From: Natrinema zhouii
GTDB lineage: Archaea; Halobacteriota; Halobacteria; Halobacteriales; Natrialbaceae
Reading direction: 5' to 3'
Assembly (NCBI RefSeq): GCF_013456555.2
Contig: NZ_CP084884.1
Location: 62,001 to 126,000 of the forward strand
Length of the DNA: 64,000 bases
The position numbers and the translations under genes were made by a program. The first letter of the stretch is position 1. The number at the start of each line of letters is the position of its first letter. Positions 35,772 through 43,996 of this stretch are shown piece by piece. The notes under the pieces were generated by a model. That model saw nothing but the letters and a program-made list of their open reading frames with translations. It did no database searches and was not told the origin of the DNA.

Positions 35772-36345
35772 GGGAGCCAACGGTGATCGAACCGTCGGGG
35801 TAACTGTGGTGTGTCGTTGTCGGGCCGCAGCTCGAACGCGTTCAGTACACACGCGAGCATTGCGTAATTCCCTATCGTCGCCGTCAGTTCGACGAGTTGC
35901 CAATCGGCCGCCGCCCGGTAGGTGTCCGCAGCGATACCGCACTCTCGAAACAGCTCACGACCGTATTCGACTACCGCTGCCTCGTCCTTAGTGAGGCCGG
36001 CAGCGGACTCGTCCGTCCTGATCGCGTCGATCGCCGCCTCTCGCTCCTCCGCGCGAATGGTCCGTGCGCGGCCCACTCGTAGGCGCAGTCGAACTCACGG
36101 GCGACCGTCAGAACCGCGAGTCCCCGATCGGTCCCGTCGAACTGGCTTTCGTACGGAGGTACGCGCCCAGTTCGCCCGTCCGCCCGGTCATCTCTGGGCT
36201 TCGAAGCAGTACTTGAAACGGGCCGCGAACGCCACCGCGGCTCTCCTCGATCGCATCGAAATGCGTCGGGTCTTCGGGCGACAGTTGATTGCGTGACGAC
36301 ACGCTCGCGATTCGCGCTGACTTGTCGTCGCTCATATGGTTCGGT
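35772..36345 (-). pseudogene. Broken carboxymuconolactone decarboxylase/AhpD-family gene
   Basis: Three frames together rebuild the family: SPEDPTHFDAIEESRGGVRG and VLLRSPEMTGRTGELGAYL (about 36170-36290), then LAVLTVAREFDCAYEWAAHG (about 36065-36125), then AAIDAIRTDESAAGLTKDEA through NAFELRPDNDTPQLP. The E-W-x-x-H motif is present. At least two frameshifts separate the parts, and the stop is lost, with the last frame running into the DASS gene. Such proteins are small decarboxylases or peroxidase partners. It will not give an intact product. Confidence 0.75.
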
Positions 36346-36526
36346 AGACCGACCCAAACCCCACCACTCCGCCCGTTCGTGTCGCCCGTCAGACCACTGC
36401 CGTCGCGAATCGATCCGATCGTTCGCACGCCCAACGAGCCGATGGGGCTCGACCTCTGGCTCAACAACGGATCGTGCGGCCGACGGTGCGCGTCAGCCCC
36501 TTCGAGCGGCACCGTACCGTCGCAGT

Positions 36527-36877
36527 TCAGTCGTTGCCCCAGTCGCCGCTCGTCCCGACGCGCTCGCCATCCTCCCAGACGTAGTAGCCCTCGCCGGTCT
36601 TCTTGCCGAGCTTGCCGGCCCGGACCTTCCGCCGAAGCGACTGCGGCGGCCTGAACCGCTCGCCGAGTTCCTCCCGGAGGTACTCGGCGATGTCGAGCCG
36701 GACATCGAGCCCGATGTGATCAGTCAGTTCGATCGGTCCCATCGGATGGCCGTAGCCGAGCGCCATCCCCTCGTCGATATCCGCGGGGCTGGCGACGCCC
36801 TGCTCGACCATCCGGATTGCCTCGAGTCCCAGTGCGAGTCCCAAGCGGGACGTGGCGAACCCGGCGGTGTCGTTGAC
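36527..36877 (-). pseudogene. C-terminal fragment of 3-hydroxyacyl-CoA dehydrogenase
   Basis: The remaining segment, VNDTAGFATSRLGLALGLEA to the C-terminus, holds the helical domain of 3-hydroxyacyl-CoA dehydrogenase: GYGHPMGPIELTDHIGLDV and KKTGEGYYVWEDG are typical. The entire N-terminal NAD domain (about 190 residues) is missing. The homology stops at about 36878, where sequence of a different kind begins on the other strand. This is the last recognisable gene of the catabolic island and marks the junction with the element to the right. Confidence 0.85.
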
Positions 36878-36878
36878 C

Positions 36879-36941
36879 TATTCACCACGAGAGCACGGCG
36901 CGTTCGACGACTACCTCGAGCGCAACTGGGGTGAGATCTAG
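36879..36941 (+). pseudogene. 3' remnant of a gene cut at the junction
   Basis: An open frame ending in HGAFDDYLERNWGEI and TAG lies directly before, and overlaps by one base, the GTG of the 1258-residue ATPase gene. It looks like the last 20 codons of an upstream gene of the mobile element whose 5' part was lost at 36878. I cannot name the gene. Confidence 0.5.
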
Positions 36942-39900
36942 TGGGACTCTTCGGAAACGATCACCGGACACTTCGGAAAGATAGCAAGCGGTCGGATAAG
37001 GCCGTCAACCTCTCTGAGTTTGGATCACTCGCACTCGATGAGGACCTCATCACGAGCCTTCGCGACGATCTCCCCGACCCGGAGAGTCGGCCGGCGATTA
37101 AGGTGCGGCCGTTTAAGGACAACGATGGGATTGACAGCGGCCGCGACTTCCTGCAATCCGTGTACGAGGTCGAAAAGGGTAGATTCAGGGGCCGAAAGAA
37201 CGTCTCCGCGACGCACTCATTCGAACTTCGGTACACGGGAGAGCGGATGAACATCCAGTACGTCCCTGATCCAGACTGGACGGATACCTTTGAGAGCCAA
37301 CTGCAGGACAAGTACCCGAACGCACTCATCGAACAAGCCCCGCCGGAAACACTCTCGTTTGAAGCGGGCAGGTACGTCGCCGGTGCCGAGTTAGACCTCT
37401 CGCTGTATACGCTCTATCCGATCAAACATATTGACCTTGAGGGCTTCCGCCGGGATCCGTTCGGCGGCATTACGAGCGCGATCGAGGACTCTCGAGCAGA
37501 CGGTGAAGCCACGGCCGACGTCCTCATGCAAGTCGTGTTCCGTCCGGAACCTCGAGACTGGGTCCACGGCATCAACGGCGGGCCGAACGTGGATGATATC
37601 GCTCACAACCTCAACCAGCCGTCGTTTGAGAAGAAGCGACGACTCTTCACGACAACGACGGTCGAACATCCTCCCTCGGATATCGAGAAGAAGGCCGCGA
37701 AGATCGTCCGGGATCAGCACGGAGATCGGGCGTGGAACGTCAATATCCGTCTCTTTGCCGTCTCCGAGGACGAAACGGTCGCACGCCGGCGGGTGAAGAA
37801 GGCGAGTACTCAGTTCGAAAACTACTACGAGACAGCCACAGAGCAGAAGTTTGAGTCAGTCCCGTTGAAAGGCAAGGACCTCCGCCAAGAGCTAGATCGA
37901 CTCGTAAAGCGCGAGTGGGTAGACCGAGGAATCGTCAAATCCGAGTCCGAAGCCGCCGGGATCATCCACGTCCCGAACGCTGAGATCAACCAGCAGAACC
38001 TAGACTGGGCACTCTCGAAGCCCGGCGAAGGGATCCCTCCAGGAACGGCCAGATTTGACTTTGAAGACGCCGGCGTGTCGATGGCGAGTACCAAAGAGAA
38101 ACAGCTCTCAATGCTCGATTCGTCCGGACCCGGAGATCCGTTCTGGTTCGGGTGGGGCTCGAAGAACGGCATCGAGGCAGGAATCTACGAACACACGCTG
38201 AACGCGCATATGTTCGTGGGCGGCGGGACCCGGAAGGGGAAGTCGACGCTACTCACCAATTTCACGTCTCAGGTCATGGAGCGCGATTACGGCGGCCTCG
38301 TGATTACGCTCGGGAAGGACGACGACGATGAGGAGTTCATCGCCGAGTGGCCGGAGGACCGACCGGAGGACGATTTCGTCTTTATCGACACTGGTGATGG
38401 TTTCGAGGAGATGGTCCGGTTCAACCTGCTCGAGGTACCCGACGAGCTTGAGCCAGGATCGGTTGCTCACTCGAGTTACGTCGAGAGTCTGGCCGACGAC
38501 ATGTCCGCTGCGTTCGCCCAGACTGGCGGGTCCAATAACTACTGGGGAGCGCTCATGAGTCGCGTCACGCGGACGCTCATCCGGGGGATGACGCAATCGG
38601 GGAAGACATGCACTCCCGTCGATCTTGCTGCAGCATGCTCGTCTCAGGATAACCTCGAGCGATTCGCCGACTGGATGAACGAAGAACGGGTCCACTTCAT
38701 CCAGGAGACGGCCGAACGGATCAAGGAGAAAGAAGACGCTGACCTCGAGCCGTTGGCCGGTCGCATGGATAACGTCGTTCATAATGCGACGCTTCGGACC
38801 ATGCTCTCGACTCGAGAACCGACGATCCGGATCCAGGATATCGTCGATGACGGGAAGATAGCGGTCCTACGGTTGGATCCCTCGCTCGGGGAAACCGAGA
38901 AGAACTTCATCACGACGCCGCTCGTTCGGCGCTTCTACAACGCCAAGAAGATGAGCGAGAACGAGGATCCGTTCTTCTGCGTATGGGACGAGTTCGACAA
39001 GGCAGTGACTCGAGAGTCCAACGTCGATGAAATGCTCTCTGAGGCCGGCGGCTACGGGCTCTGGTTCGTCCTTGCCTGTCAGGCACCGAGTTACCAGCTC
39101 CCCGAGAGCCTCACGAATGCCGTCGAGAGTCAGATTGAGACGTTCGTTAGCTTCGGAACCAGTGGACAGGACGCGAAGTATATCGCCGGCCAGCATACGA
39201 TCGACGACTCGGACCTCTCGAATCTCTCGCGGTACTCCATGTACATGCGGACCCACGACGATAACGACGACTTCACGCACTCCTATCGCGTGAATACGTT
39301 TACTCCCGTTCGCGAGGTACGGAGCGAAGTAGGCAACGCCGACCTCATGGGCGACGCCGACGTGATCGACCTCAAGCACCGCTCCGTAGAACGGTATGGG
39401 GAGATCCCGGAGACAGCAGAAGAGATCAAGGACGAATCCCATTTCTTCGGGACACCAAGTGGACAAGAAGCCGAGAGTACGACCCTCACGCCGTGGCAAC
39501 AATCTCGAGTGTGCAAGGCGATCTACGACGAAGCGCTCCGACAGGGATCCGACGATGGCTTTGTGTTCCTAAATGACGTCACAGAGCGCCTGGGCGACTA
39601 CCTGCACGATGTGGACGTCTCCACTCCATCGAAGGTTTCCTCGGCTCTGGACTACCTCTCTGCCCGTGAGATCGAACGAGAGGATCGTGGCGGGAAGCTA
39701 TACGTTCGATGCACCGAACAGGGGAAACAGGCTATCTTCTCTGGCGGGAACTCCCTCGCTGACGACGAAGACACCGTCCAGGAGAACAACGGCGGTGAAG
39801 GTCACAAGCAGCTGCTTCGAGACGCCTATGATCCGCTGATAGATACCGGGCTTCTGGTGGATATTCCCCAGCAAGACGGCTCAGATATGCCTGATGCGAC

Positions 39901-40717
39901 GGCCAACCTAGACGATGCGCTGCAGTTAGACGACTCGGCATCTGCTCGAGAGATCGCCAATAGAGTCGCTGAGTTTGAAGACGAAGAGCCTGTGCTTACC
40001 CAGTTGACCGACCTGAATAGCGTCTCGATCGAAGCCGAGAAGGCTACTGGGAGCACCAAACAGGGCCAAACGGTAAAGAATCTCGCCAGTGCCGTCAACG
40101 ACGGGGAGCAATGTCTGTTCATCGCTCGCGAGTCAATCGCTCCGAACGTGTGGAAGACGCTCTCTGAAGAGCCACTGGGAGCGCACGAGAACCACAAGCC
40201 AGACGGAGAGACGCGCTTCTACAACTTGCATCCGTTGAGTATCGACGGAGAACAAATCTACCGAGACGGTGCTCGAGAGGATGTTTGGGTTCGCAACGAA
40301 CGGACTGGCGAGTACATCCTCCGGGACAACACCGGAAAGGAGCACGCCCGTTTCCCCAACGCCGAGAGTATCTACGAGGACGCTGATCGGTACCCTTCGG
40401 TCGACTATGGGGCGACCGAGAACCTCCGGACAGTCAAAACCCCGGTCATTCCAGAGCACTTCTTCGACGACGGCGAACTACCGGATCACGGCGACAGCTG
40501 GCACATCCTTGTAGTGCCGTCTGATAGCGACTCGCTCCAAGTCTACATTGACGGCATGACTGTCCCGCTCTCGAGTCTCGGTCGTGACGATAGTGATGAT
40601 GCCGATCGCAACGTCCAGGACGAGAGCAACGACGATCCGGAACCAGAAGACGATAACAGCGAGGCAGCCAGCGAGAATACGAACAAGCATACGGAGTCGC
40701 TTGACCGACTGTTATAG
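36941..40717 (+). CDS. Large HerA/FtsK/VirD4-type ATPase of a plasmid or conjugative element
   Basis: The 1258-residue product has an N-terminal domain of about 400 residues without known motifs, then a RecA-like ATPase: Walker A FVGGGTRKGKSTLLTN near residue 427 and Walker B FFCVWDEFDKAVTRE near 681, followed by VLACQAPSYQLPE. This is the plan of HerA/FtsK/TraG ATPases that pump DNA. A winged-helix-like segment (TERLGDYLHDVDVSTPSKVS, about 885-960) and a long acidic tail follow. It starts at GTG 36941 and ends overlapping a convergent regulator by six bases. Its composition differs from the catabolic island, with more glutamine and fewer GC-rich codons. Conjugation or DNA packaging is inferred. 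Confidence 0.8.
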   Translation: MGLFGNDHRTLRKDSKRSDKAVNLSEFGSLALDEDLITSLRDDLPDPESRPAIKVRPFKDNDGIDSGRDFLQSVYEVEKGRFRGRKNVSATHSFELRYTGERMNIQYVPDPDWTDTFESQLQDKYPNALIEQAPPETLSFEAGRYVAGAELDLSLYTLYPIKHIDLEGFRRDPFGGITSAIEDSRADGEATADVLMQVVFRPEPRDWVHGINGGPNVDDIAHNLNQPSFEKKRRLFTTTTVEHPPSDIEKKAAKIVRDQHGDRAWNVNIRLFAVSEDETVARRRVKKASTQFENYYETATEQKFESVPLKGKDLRQELDRLVKREWVDRGIVKSESEAAGIIHVPNAEINQQNLDWALSKPGEGIPPGTARFDFEDAGVSMASTKEKQLSMLDSSGPGDPFWFGWGSKNGIEAGIYEHTLNAHMFVGGGTRKGKSTLLTNFTSQVMERDYGGLVITLGKDDDDEEFIAEWPEDRPEDDFVFIDTGDGFEEMVRFNLLEVPDELEPGSVAHSSYVESLADDMSAAFAQTGGSNNYWGALMSRVTRTLIRGMTQSGKTCTPVDLAAACSSQDNLERFADWMNEERVHFIQETAERIKEKEDADLEPLAGRMDNVVHNATLRTMLSTREPTIRIQDIVDDGKIAVLRLDPSLGETEKNFITTPLVRRFYNAKKMSENEDPFFCVWDEFDKAVTRESNVDEMLSEAGGYGLWFVLACQAPSYQLPESLTNAVESQIETFVSFGTSGQDAKYIAGQHTIDDSDLSNLSRYSMYMRTHDDNDDFTHSYRVNTFTPVREVRSEVGNADLMGDADVIDLKHRSVERYGEIPETAEEIKDESHFFGTPSGQEAESTTLTPWQQSRVCKAIYDEALRQGSDDGFVFLNDVTERLGDYLHDVDVSTPSKVSSALDYLSAREIEREDRGGKLYVRCTEQGKQAIFSGGNSLADDEDTVQENNGGEGHKQLLRDAYDPLIDTGLLVDIPQQDGSDMPDATANLDDALQLDDSASAREIANRVAEFEDEEPVLTQLTDLNSVSIEAEKATGSTKQGQTVKNLASAVNDGEQCLFIARESIAPNVWKTLSEEPLGAHENHKPDGETRFYNLHPLSIDGEQIYRDGAREDVWVRNERTGEYILRDNTGKEHARFPNAESIYEDADRYPSVDYGATENLRTVKTPVIPEHFFDDGELPDHGDSWHILVVPSDSDSLQVYIDGMTVPLSSLGRDDSDDADRNVQDESNDDPEPEDDNSEAASENTNKHTESLDRLL

Positions 40718-41221
40718 GTCGGCGTCGGTCACAATCTCTGCGACCTGCTGTTGGGTCTGTTCATCTTGGGATTCGGCGATCACTTTCAGTATCTCTACGA
40801 TCGTTTTCCGACGTTTCCGCGTTTCATCTTCGAGATCTTTGATCCGATTTTCCAGTGCTGTCACGCGCTCCGCTGTAGCGGCCCCTTTTGGCGGAGTGAG
40901 TGCATCCGAGTACTCTTCGACGAATTCCTCACCCTTCTCGCTGAGCCGCCAGACACGGGCTTTCCGCCCGCCGCCTTGGCTGTACTCCCGCTCTCCCGTG
41001 TCCTCGAGAATTCCCCACTCCGTGAGAGTAACGAGATAGTGGTTCATGCTGCCGCTGGGTACGTTGGCCCGTTCTCGGATTTCTGATGTGTTTAGAGCGT
41101 CGCTCTCAGCGCTTACCAGTGCGCTCAAGATATTGCGTCGATGGTCATTTCCCCGATCAAGTTTCTCCTGAATTTCGTCGGCCTCTGCGGGGGGAAGGAT
41201 AGCGGATGTATCAGATGTCAT
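40712..41221 (-). CDS. Winged-helix transcriptional regulator with coiled-coil tail
   Basis: The 169-residue product has a winged helix (about 28-100) with LNTSEIRERANVPSGSMNHYLVTLTEWGILED and the wing REYSQGGGRKARVWRLSEKG. It is followed by a predicted coiled coil (AERVTALENRIKDLEDETRKRRKTIVEIL) that could mediate dimers. It resembles haloarchaeal PadR/MarR-like plasmid regulators. It is convergent with, and overlaps by six bases, the large ATPase gene. The non-coding repeat tract begins just after its ATG, so it may act on sites there. Confidence 0.82.
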   Translation of the reverse strand: MTSDTSAILPPAEADEIQEKLDRGNDHRRNILSALVSAESDALNTSEIRERANVPSGSMNHYLVTLTEWGILEDTGEREYSQGGGRKARVWRLSEKGEEFVEEYSDALTPPKGAATAERVTALENRIKDLEDETRKRRKTIVEILKVIAESQDEQTQQQVAEIVTDADL

Positions 41222-42074
41222 AGTCTACTATACTCAAGGCTAACGAACTACACCAACAATAATATTCTGGTTGGATTCAATTGAGCTGGAAAACACCGAT
41301 TGCTGTACATGAGCCAGGTGAAAACCCAAAAAATAACGCAGAGAGGGAAAACCCAGAGTAGTATCATCATACTGATACAGATGTGCGAGAAATATCTCGA
41401 GGAGAGTTCAGCACAGAACCTACGGGAAAACCTAGGCAGGTACCAGAGCCAGACTGACGAGTGCAACAGCAGAGGTGGTACCCGAATATATCACAAGAGA
41501 GAGGATGAACGAGAGGACGCGAAGAGGGGCACCCCAGCGGGCGCATAGAGACGGCGGAAACTCGAGTAAGCACCAAGACCCAGAGTAGGGAACAGACAGC
41601 AGTGGGACAGTCCACTCGAGAGCGACAGCGAGGAAGACAGCTGGAATGAGGCTGTGGGACAGCCAGGGCGTACCGGACCCAGAGCGGAAAGACGCAGAGG
41701 CGAAAGGGGGACAGTCCAGCAATGAGAGCAGCGAGTTCAGAAAAGCTGACGACAGAAGAAAGGGCAATACGAAGCAGAGGACAGGCACCAAGAGCACCGA
41801 GAGTGCCGACAGCGCTGCCATCCAGGATAGCGAGAAACTGCGACACGTGAACTCGAGCAGCGGTCCGCAAATCAGAATGAACCGCACAGCAGGAGACCGC
41901 GCAGCGGGAGGCTGCAGCAGCAGGACCCAACGGCGACAGAGATGAAGGAACCCCAGGGATCGAATGAGGACCAGCAAAGCATGGCTGTGGGGCTGCACAG
42001 GGCAGTCACCACCGACAAGAGTGAGGACAGTCCTCTGCTGCCGAAATCGGCCGACAAAGACGCAAAGCGTCAGT

Positions 42075-42253
42075 GTGGGGGCGCCAGTCAGTGCTACCGG
42101 CATCTGGGGTGCCGACGTGAGCGACACAGGTCAATTCACCTCACCTTGATGCACTGCTGGGGTGCCAGCAGTACCACGCACGACTAGGCTGCCGGTGTGA
42201 CAGCAGTATCTGGGTGCCACCGTGACCGCACACTAGTTGGGTGCCATCTTGTG
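42075..42253 (+). repeat. Degenerate tandem iterons, about 27-bp period, core CTGGGGTGCC
   Basis: Units with a TGGGG(T/C)GCC core begin near 42075, 42102, 42156, 42183, 42208 and 42236. Spacings are 27, 54, 27, 25 and 28 bp, so one unit (about 42129) has decayed. The best units continue as N3-GTGA and further match in CG-N-CACA. Regular phasing of about 2.5 helical turns suggests binding of a replication or partition protein. Confidence 0.6.
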
Positions 42254-42291
42254 CGAAACACCGCGGTTCCAGTAACAGCAGATCACGTGGA

Positions 42292-42315
42292 CTCGAGTTC
42301 AAAAGTGAACTCGAG
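42292..42315. repeat. Perfect 10-bp hairpin, loop AAAG
   Basis: CTCGAGTTCA and TGAACTCGAG are exact inverted repeats around a 4-base loop. The right arm sequence GTGAACTCGAGCA also occurs at about 41846-41858 without its partner arm. It may be a binding site or RNA stem of the non-coding tract. Confidence 0.6.
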
Positions 42316-42442
42316 CAACAGTAGGGGACTGTCCATCTTGCTTGTTCCCGAGGGAGTCAGAGAACGATCTGCATGACGTTCTTTCACGCAATCTGGACCG
42401 AACTATCCGTTCACTACACGTGCGAACATAACGCTGAGAAAT

Positions 42443-42634
42443 TCAGTCGAGATCGGCTCGAGCCCTATTGATGATCTCTTCAGCGAGATCGGTAGCGACG
42501 TCAGCGTGGTTATAGGCTTGATCTCCCTCCAGCTGATCAAGGAATTCGTCGGCTTCCATCGCTCCCTGCGCAACATCGAATCCGTACTCCGAGGTTGGAT
42601 ATGCTGAGCCGTAGAGTTCGCACAGGAAAATCAA
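42443..42634 (-). CDS. Possible small acidic protein
   Basis: A 63-residue frame starting with TTG encodes EADEFLDQLEGDQAYNHADV and ATDLAEEIINRARADLD. The acidic composition is haloarchaeal, unlike the noncoding tract to its right. I do not recognise it. The weak start and the lack of a clear promoter keep confidence low; it could be the 3' end of a longer lost gene. Confidence 0.35.
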   Translation of the reverse strand: MIFLCELYGSAYPTSEYGFDVAQGAMEADEFLDQLEGDQAYNHADVATDLAEEIINRARADLD

Positions 42635-42884
42635 CCGAGCAGTTTACCCAGCATAGTATCAGCCCATCACATGGTTCCGGTCCAAGAGAGAGAGAGCAAT
42701 TGTAGCTATGGCATGTCCGGAGCACCAGTCAGAGATTGTTCAGCGGTTCCATACAGGTCTCCAAACACAACAACAAATCACATCCGGCATCAGTACTTCC
42801 ACAGGCTCACCGCTATGAGACTTGGTGTGGCCCCTGAGACCTGACGGTTAGTATAACGCTGCTCTCAAACTCATGATCTCATCA

Positions 42885-42893
42885 CGTTATACA
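42885..42893 (+). promoter_or_regulatory. TATA box of the small zinc-ribbon gene
   Basis: CGTTATACA lies 25-33 bp before the ATG at 42918. The preceding stretch 42635-42884 shows nothing else that I can recognise. Confidence 0.5.
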
Positions 42894-42917
42894 AGGATCG
42901 GCATGGAAGACTAACAC

Positions 42918-43064
42918 ATGCCTCACTGCAGTGACTGTGATGCGTTCATCACGCGTGACTTTATCCGAGTATTCGGTATCGATGGCGAGGTCCACGGCTG
43001 CCCGAACTGTATGACCTACCGCGAACTACAGGTGGGTAGCAGTGTGTCGTCAGAACAGACATAA
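42918..43064 (+). CDS. DUF7563-type small zinc-ribbon protein
   Basis: The 48-residue product has MPHCSDCDAFITRDFIRVFG and HGCPNCMTYRE, two C-x-x-C pairs that form a single zinc ribbon. Haloarchaea encode several such proteins (the family I know as DUF7563); the role is unknown, with nucleic-acid or protein binding likely. The TATA box at 42885-42893 puts the transcript start at about the ATG. It is too short for many gene finders. Convergent with the thiamine-binding protein gene at 43142. Confidence 0.8.
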   Translation: MPHCSDCDAFITRDFIRVFGIDGEVHGCPNCMTYRELQVGSSVSSEQT

Positions 43065-43141
43065 ACCTATCAAACTGAGACGCGAGTGGAAAAGAAGCAG
43101 CGTCGTACTGCACGAGGCCTCTCAGGCCTGTCGGATCCACG

Positions 43142-43450
43142 CTACATGTTCTTCTCTGGGTCGCGGCCAAGCACACTAGCCACGGATTTAACGCGATCCT
43201 CGGCGTGTTGATCACTTCCCTGGTCATCGACTTCAACGGATGTGATAATTCGATCGGCCTCAACTGCGTTGTGTGCCGCTTGGATTGCTTCGAATACCTC
43301 ATCTACCTCGTTGGCTTCGATGACCGTGTCTGTCGCGGTCATTTTGTATGAGATATCGAACTCGTCCAGTGCGTCGATAGCCTGTGCGATGTCTTCGGAC
43401 AGACTTCCGTCGTGGACTGGGATAACCTCGAATCTGGCAATGACAGTCAT
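43142..43450 (-). CDS. MTH1187/YkoF-type thiamine-binding protein
   Basis: The 102-residue product matches the small ferredoxin-fold thiamine-binding family (MTH1187, once DUF77): ARFEVIPVHDGSLSEDIAQA then TATDTVIEANEVDEVFEAIQ, with a final EVDDQ-type strand. It is a chromosomal-type gene, so this stretch is not only mobile DNA. Proteins of this family bind thiamine or its phosphates in the cytosol. A TATA-like CACATTTAG lies about 20-28 bp before the ATG. No operon partner was seen. Confidence 0.87.
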   Translation of the reverse strand: MTVIARFEVIPVHDGSLSEDIAQAIDALDEFDISYKMTATDTVIEANEVDEVFEAIQAAHNAVEADRIITSVEVDDQGSDQHAEDRVKSVASVLGRDPEKNM

Positions 43451-43709
43451 GAGTTTTCACCTCTAAATGTGCATGGTGGGTCGACTACCCCATGAGCACG
43501 GTTGTAGTACGAGAACAGTGTCAATAGAGACTCGGAGCCATCAAAACTTCTGTCTGTATATCTGATTTAAGGTCTTTTAGACACCTCGCTAAAATACCGC
43601 ATAGCTGTAGAGATACCCCGTCACCGGCCGTGTCAGAGACAGATTTTCCTGCCTACCATCCTCCCAGAACCTCTAAGTTCTGCCGTGTTGAATAGCTGCT
43701 GAATTACGG
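43451..43709. other. Short intergenic region
   Basis: Beyond the promoter of the thiamine-binding gene I see no gene, RNA or repeat here. The sequence is lower in GC than its surroundings. Confidence 0.3.
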
Positions 43710-43943
43710 TTAGAGTGGCTCACAGAGCGGTTCTATATTGACGATGGCGAACATGAGGACGATCTCACGAAACGGTCGATACCAGCCCAGCGCTCGCACG
43801 GCCTCGATCTCACTTCGCCGCCTCGGCACGTCGAGCCCAATCATCTCGCGGAACTCATCGCGATAGAGTTGCATTTGTCGGGGAGACAGGCCTGGTTCGT
43901 CGTGATGCCACTCGTCGTACAGGTCGGTATTGTTGGAACTCAC
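43710..43943 (-). CDS. Small protein of unknown function next to the ligase remnant
   Basis: A 77-residue frame from GTG 43943 encodes DLYDEWHHDEPGLSPRQMQL and ends with a short hydrophobic segment (IVLMFAIVNIEPLC). The acidic and proline pattern is protein-like. I do not recognise it. It is in the same direction as the broken O-antigen ligase just upstream, and may have been part of a glycan gene group. Confidence 0.4.
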   Translation of the reverse strand: MSSNNTDLYDEWHHDEPGLSPRQMQLYRDEFREMIGLDVPRRRSEIEAVRALGWYRPFREIVLMFAIVNIEPLCEPL

Positions 43944-43996
43944 GGTATTGGGTCAAAGGTCCACAGGGGATTCCGGCCCACTGCCGGTTGCCGCCC

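Larger units (their letters stand above)
41222..42442. other. 1.2-kb non-coding, purine-rich tract with repeated motifs (possible replicon origin or long RNA)
   Basis: The plus strand is very rich in A and G from about 41290 to 42070. Frames on the pyrimidine-rich strand stay open but encode hydrophobic, non-acidic peptides unlike haloarchaeal proteins, so I treat it as non-coding. It contains GGGAAAACCC-like motifs at 41288, 41318, 41345 and 41424; GGACAGTCC-like motifs at 41604, 41656, 41708, 42023 and 42324; about 27-bp iterons at 42075-42253; and a perfect hairpin at 42292-42315. Such a set fits an origin of replication or partition site of an integrated plasmid. A structured RNA is the alternative. 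Confidence 0.5.

Noticed and set aside
36293..36934. A 213-codon plus-strand frame opposite the 3-hydroxyacyl-CoA dehydrogenase fragment
   Set aside because: The minus-strand translation has clear family motifs while the plus-strand one is a Arg/Pro/Ala-rich antisense frame.
36870..36945. Integration into a tRNA gene at the junction
   Set aside because: No tRNA-like sequence or att direct repeat is visible; both flanking genes are simply truncated.
41300..41548. An 82-codon plus-strand frame at the start of the non-coding tract
   Set aside because: It is lysine-, glutamine- and arginine-rich, lacks acidic bias and has no promoter or motif.
41367..42127. Long open frames on the minus strand (231 and 187 codons) in the purine-rich tract
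   Set aside because: They result from the lack of purine-rich stop codons on a pyrimidine-rich strand. The peptides are hydrophobic, Ser/Leu/Pro-rich and not acidic, unlike haloarchaeal proteins, and overlap each other in two frames.
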